A stretch of 10,869 nucleotides of DNA from Thermoplasmata archaeon (GTDB taxonomy: Archaea; Thermoplasmatota; Thermoplasmata; Lutacidiplasmatales; UBA184), in contig JASHUV010000015.1 of NCBI GenBank assembly GCA_030039825.1, forward strand, positions 1 to 10,869, in the 5' to 3' direction. The stretch's first letter is position 1, and each line of letters begins with the position of its first letter. The position numbers and the translations under genes are program-made. Positions 8,693-10,869 of the stretch are shown here, piece after piece. A model generated the notes under the pieces. It was not told the DNA's origin and made no database searches. It saw nothing but the letters and a program-made list of their open reading frames with translations.

Positions 8693-10869
8693 TCAGGGCT
8701 CGCCGCCCGTCGTACTCGATGGAGGAGATGAAGCTGTGGGGGGGGCCGAGCCCGCCTCCGGGGGGGTGGAGTCGGGCAGGGGGACCCTCGGCTCGCCCTC
8801 CCGGCGCCCGAGGGCGAAGGCGACGACGACGGCGAGGACCGCGATCCCGATCACGACGTAACCGGACAGCCCGATCTGCGAGAACGTGCTCCCCGGCGCC
8901 GCCGCGACGATGGAGATCGTCGTCGAGTTCGACGCCGTCCTCCCGTAGGGGTCGGTGACCGTCACGCTCACCACGTAGGTCCCGGGGAGGGAGTAGGCGT
9001 GGGTCGTGAACCCGGTGGAGGTCGTGCTCACGTTCGAGCCGTCGCCGAAATTCCACAAGTACTTGTATATATACGGGAAGACGGGGACCGCGACGGTGCA
9101 GCTCATCTCGACGGGCGTCGCCGTGTACGCCGATCCCGGGACGGCGCAGGTGAGCGAGGGGGCGACCGGCAGGTAGACGGCCGTGAGCGTCCCGGAACCG
9201 TTCACGTTGAGCGTCGTGTCGATCGAGACGTTCGAGTCGACGAAGACGTCCCCGGTCGTCACCCAATAGGCGAGGTGGAAGGAGGCGCACGGGTCCGAGC
9301 CGACGTTGTACACGCCGAACGGCGCGGCGACGGTCGTGTTGTTCGTGAACGCCGTGGTGGCGCCGTTCGCGGAGAACTTCGTCGCGCCGCAGTTGCCGGG
9401 GTCGACGTCGAGCAGGACCCGGTAGACGGAGAGCGTGAACTCCGCGGTGATGATCGCGGCGCTCGTGAGGGTGATCGTGCCGTTCGGGATCGAGATGGCG
9501 GCGCCGGTCGTCGTCGCCCAGGAGGAGAAGCCGAAGTGCGCGCAGCTCGCGACGGCGATCGAGAAGACGTCCGGGGCCGGGAGCTCGACGATCTCGCCGT
9601 CCGTGTAGTTCGCCCCGGCGATCGTCACCGTCCCGCAGGTCGACGGGTAGGTCTTCACCGTCACGGGGGCGAGCGGATGGAAGTTCGCCTGCAGGGAGGA
9701 GGAGCCGTTGACGTAGGCGATCGTGCTGGCGCACGTCGGGCAGACGACCTGGATCCCCGCCCCTCCGATCGTCCAGCTGACGAAGCCGTACCCCTCGCAC
9801 GGGTAGGCCGTGATCGGAACGACCGCGTGCGGGGGCGCGTGGACGTACTCGCTCCCGGAGAAGTTCGTGCCGCCGAAATCGATCGTCCCGCAGCCGACCG
9901 GGATCGTGATGAACGAGACGAACTCGCTCGGCTTCCCCGGTTGGAAGACGGCCTCGAGCTGCCCGGACGCGACGACCGTGATCGTCGAGCCGGTGAGGAT
10001 GATCCCGCCCGAGATGTTCCAGCCGCTGAAGTAGTAGCCGGTGCAGGGCTGCGCCGAGACGAGGTGGCTCGAGCCGTTCTGGACGACGTCCTGGCTCCCG
10101 TCGAGGTACGGCACCCCGTCGATCTCCACGAACCCGCAGTCCGCGGGGAACGTCTTGACGAAGATGATCGTCTCCGGCATGTAGTTCGCCGTGACCTCGC
10201 CGGCGCTCGAGGCGGTGATGTTGCCGTTCGTGATCGAGAGGCCGCTCGTCAGGTTCCATCCGACGAGCCCCCAGTCGGTGCAGGGATCCGGGGCGATCGG
10301 ATAGGCGACGCCCGAGGAGAGCGCGACGGACGTTCCCGAGACGTAGCCGGCGCCCCGGAAGAGGATCCCGCCGCAGTCGGCGGGCTTGACCTCGAAGGCG
10401 AGGGAGGTCGTCGACGAACCGACGGGCAGGTAGGTGAGGACGAGCGTGCCGTTGCCGTGCAGGGTGAGCGTCGTGGACGGGGCGCCGCCGAGGATCGTGA
10501 GGTTCGCCGGGTCGTCGACGACCCAGCCGGAGAAGGCGTTCAGCGCGCAGGTGGAGTAGGAGAGGGCGTAGCTCTCGGCGTCGAGCATCTGCACCGTCGT
10601 GTTCGCCGTGTAGGTGGTCCCGTTGAGCGTCAGGGAGCCGCAGTGGTTCGTGGCGATGTCGATCCCGATCGTATCGATCGGCCGGATGTACTTCAGGACG
10701 GAGGTGACCGTGCTGTCACCGGTGAGGTTGAGAGAGATCGTCGCGTTGTCCCGCTCCACCGAGGAGATCGCGATCCCGAGGGCGTTCCAATCCTCGAAGA
10801 CGTACGGGTAGCACGGCTTGTCCGAGAGCCGGTAGCTGTTCGCCGGCAGCGAGACGACGGAGCCGGGCG
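8693..10869 (-). CDS. Surface protein with Cys-paired InlB-B-like repeats, a PKD domain and a C-terminal membrane anchor (5' end cut by window edge)
   Basis: The reading frame is open to the right edge, so the true start lies outside. The GTG at 10759 would begin inside a repeat and is not credible as a start. The visible 724 residues hold one partial and six full repeats of 79-89 residues (9149-10869). Each carries a Cys and a Trp eight residues later; the full ones begin with Cys-Gly. The repeats resemble InlB B-repeat-like domains. A PKD domain follows (about 8903-9157), with WNFGDG, HAY and GTYVVSVTVTD. Next come a single membrane helix (about 8810-8872), a GRREGEPR stop-transfer segment and a Ser/Pro/Thr-rich tail. 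About 20 N-x-S/T sequons suggest heavy N-glycosylation. The TGA lies 23 nt before the Asp-box protein gene, consistent with one operon. The signal peptide is presumably off-window. An extended stalk or adhesin role is inference. Confidence 0.88.
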   Translation of the reverse strand, partial: PGSVVSLPANSYRLSDKPCYPYVFEDWNALGIAISSVERDNATISLNLTGDSTVTSVLKYIRPIDTIGIDIATNHCGSLTLNGTTYTANTTVQMLDAESYALSYSTCALNAFSGWVVDDPANLTILGGAPSTTLTLHGNGTLVLTYLPVGSSTTSLAFEVKPADCGGILFRGAGYVSGTSVALSSGVAYPIAPDPCTDWGLVGWNLTSGLSITNGNITASSAGEVTANYMPETIIFVKTFPADCGFVEIDGVPYLDGSQDVVQNGSSHLVSAQPCTGYYFSGWNISGGIILTGSTITVVASGQLEAVFQPGKPSEFVSFITIPVGCGTIDFGGTNFSGSEYVHAPPHAVVPITAYPCEGYGFVSWTIGGAGIQVVCPTCASTIAYVNGSSSLQANFHPLAPVTVKTYPSTCGTVTIAGANYTDGEIVELPAPDVFSIAVASCAHFGFSSWATTTGAAISIPNGTITLTSAAIITAEFTLSVYRVLLDVDPGNCGATKFSANGATTAFTNNTTVAAPFGVYNVGSDPCASFHLAYWVTTGDVFVDSNVSIDTTLNVNGSGTLTAVYLPVAPSLTCAVPGSAYTATPVEMSCTVAVPVFPYIYKYLWNFGDGSNVSTTSTGFTTHAYSLPGTYVVSVTVTDPYGRTASNSTTISIVAAAPGSTFSQIGLSGYVVIGIAVLAVVVAFALGRREGEPRVPLPDSTPPEAGSAPPTASSPPSSTTGGEP
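9055..9074. other. AT-rich island with two overlapping palindromes inside the PKD coding region
   Basis: ACAAGTACTTGT (9055-9066) and GTATATATAC (9065-9074) are both perfect palindromes and overlap by two bases. They lie inside the PKD domain of the truncated surface-protein gene and encode the YIYKYL stretch just before WNFGDG. The codons TAT, ATA, TTG and the nearby AAT are unlike the GC-ending codons used around them. It could be a TATA-like internal promoter or a protein-binding site, or only the result of the amino-acid run. No BRE-like A-rich sequence flanks it on the minus strand. Confidence 0.35.
9149..10869 (-). repeat. Protein-level tandem repeat array, C-x30-C-x7-W
   Basis: Six full units start at the Cys-Gly codons at 10642, 10375, 10138, 9892, 9637 and 9391. 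A partial unit precedes them, with its Cys codon at 10811-10813. Five full units have exactly 30 residues between the two cysteines; the last has 33. All seven units have Trp eight residues after the second Cys, usually in the form C-x-x-(aromatic)-x-(F/L)-x-x-W. Each ends in a beta-rich, sequon-containing stretch and a G-x-(L/V)-x-A-x-(F/Y)-like strand. Sequence between the anchor residues has diverged widely, so the repeat is clear in protein and not in DNA. Confidence 0.85.

Noticed and set aside
5079..8861. 1260-aa open frame on the plus strand opposite the Asp-box protein gene
   Set aside because: Same low-complexity Arg/Asp/Gly-rich shadow. The opposite strand carries the signal segment, Asp-boxes and membrane helix.
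8693..8900. Archaeosortase (PGF-CTERM-type) sorting signal at the C-terminus
   Set aside because: No PGF-like tripeptide precedes the helix, and the tail after it is tens of residues long rather than a few basic residues.
8670..10259. Upstream extension of the Asp-box protein frame to an ATG at 10259 (1715 aa)
   Set aside because: The added part is Arg-rich nonsense that overlaps the PKD and repeat protein in another frame. The ATG at 8669 has a signal segment and an SD-like site.
10757..10759. GTG at 10759 as the start of the rightmost gene
   Set aside because: It falls inside a repeat whose conserved Cys and Trp lie upstream of it. The frame stays open to the window edge.
1..10869. CRISPR arrays, tRNA or rRNA genes and insertion sequences
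   Set aside because: I saw no regularly spaced DNA direct repeats, no tRNA-like cloverleaf and no transposase motifs on either strand.

Overview
The window is very GC-rich and every supportable gene lies on the minus strand. It looks archaeal. The leftmost gene is an Orc1/Cdc6-type replication initiator. The rest are large, secreted, single-pass surface proteins built from PKD, fibronectin-III-like, Asp-box and repeat modules, with many N-x-S/T sequons and no bacterial lipobox or LPXTG anchor. This style fits a high-GC euryarchaeal or Thermoplasmatota-like lineage. The lineage is inference; the archaeal assignment rests mainly on the Cdc6 protein.

Reading right to left, in the direction of transcription, three surface-protein genes form a tight block. 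First is a gene cut by the right edge (8693-10869). It carries at least seven copies of a roughly 80-residue repeat with strictly spaced cysteines and tryptophan, then one PKD domain, a membrane helix and a short Pro-rich tail. After 23 nt comes a 1185-aa protein (5112-8669): signal segment, Asp-box beta-propeller, several PEGA or carboxypeptidase-regulatory-like beta-sandwiches, a four-cysteine stalk, a membrane helix and a Pro-rich tail. Its last codons overlap by 29 nt the start of a 1213-aa protein (1499-5140). That protein has a signal segment, a large unrecognised Cys-containing N-terminal region, two fibronectin-III-like modules, two C-terminal PKD domains, a membrane helix and a Pro-rich tail.

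A 200-nt gap (1299-1498) follows, containing the one clear AT-rich promoter-like patch between genes. The cdc6 gene then runs off the left edge (1-1298).

The three surface genes are probably co-transcribed, and their products share one topology: a large extracellular ectodomain, one C-terminal helix, and a short Pro-rich cytoplasmic tail. They may act together at the cell surface in adhesion, in a cell-wall-like layer or in glycan binding. No enzymatic active site is visible. The cdc6 gene seems to be a separate unit. The most notable structure is the Cys-x30-Cys-x7-Trp repeat array of the rightmost gene.
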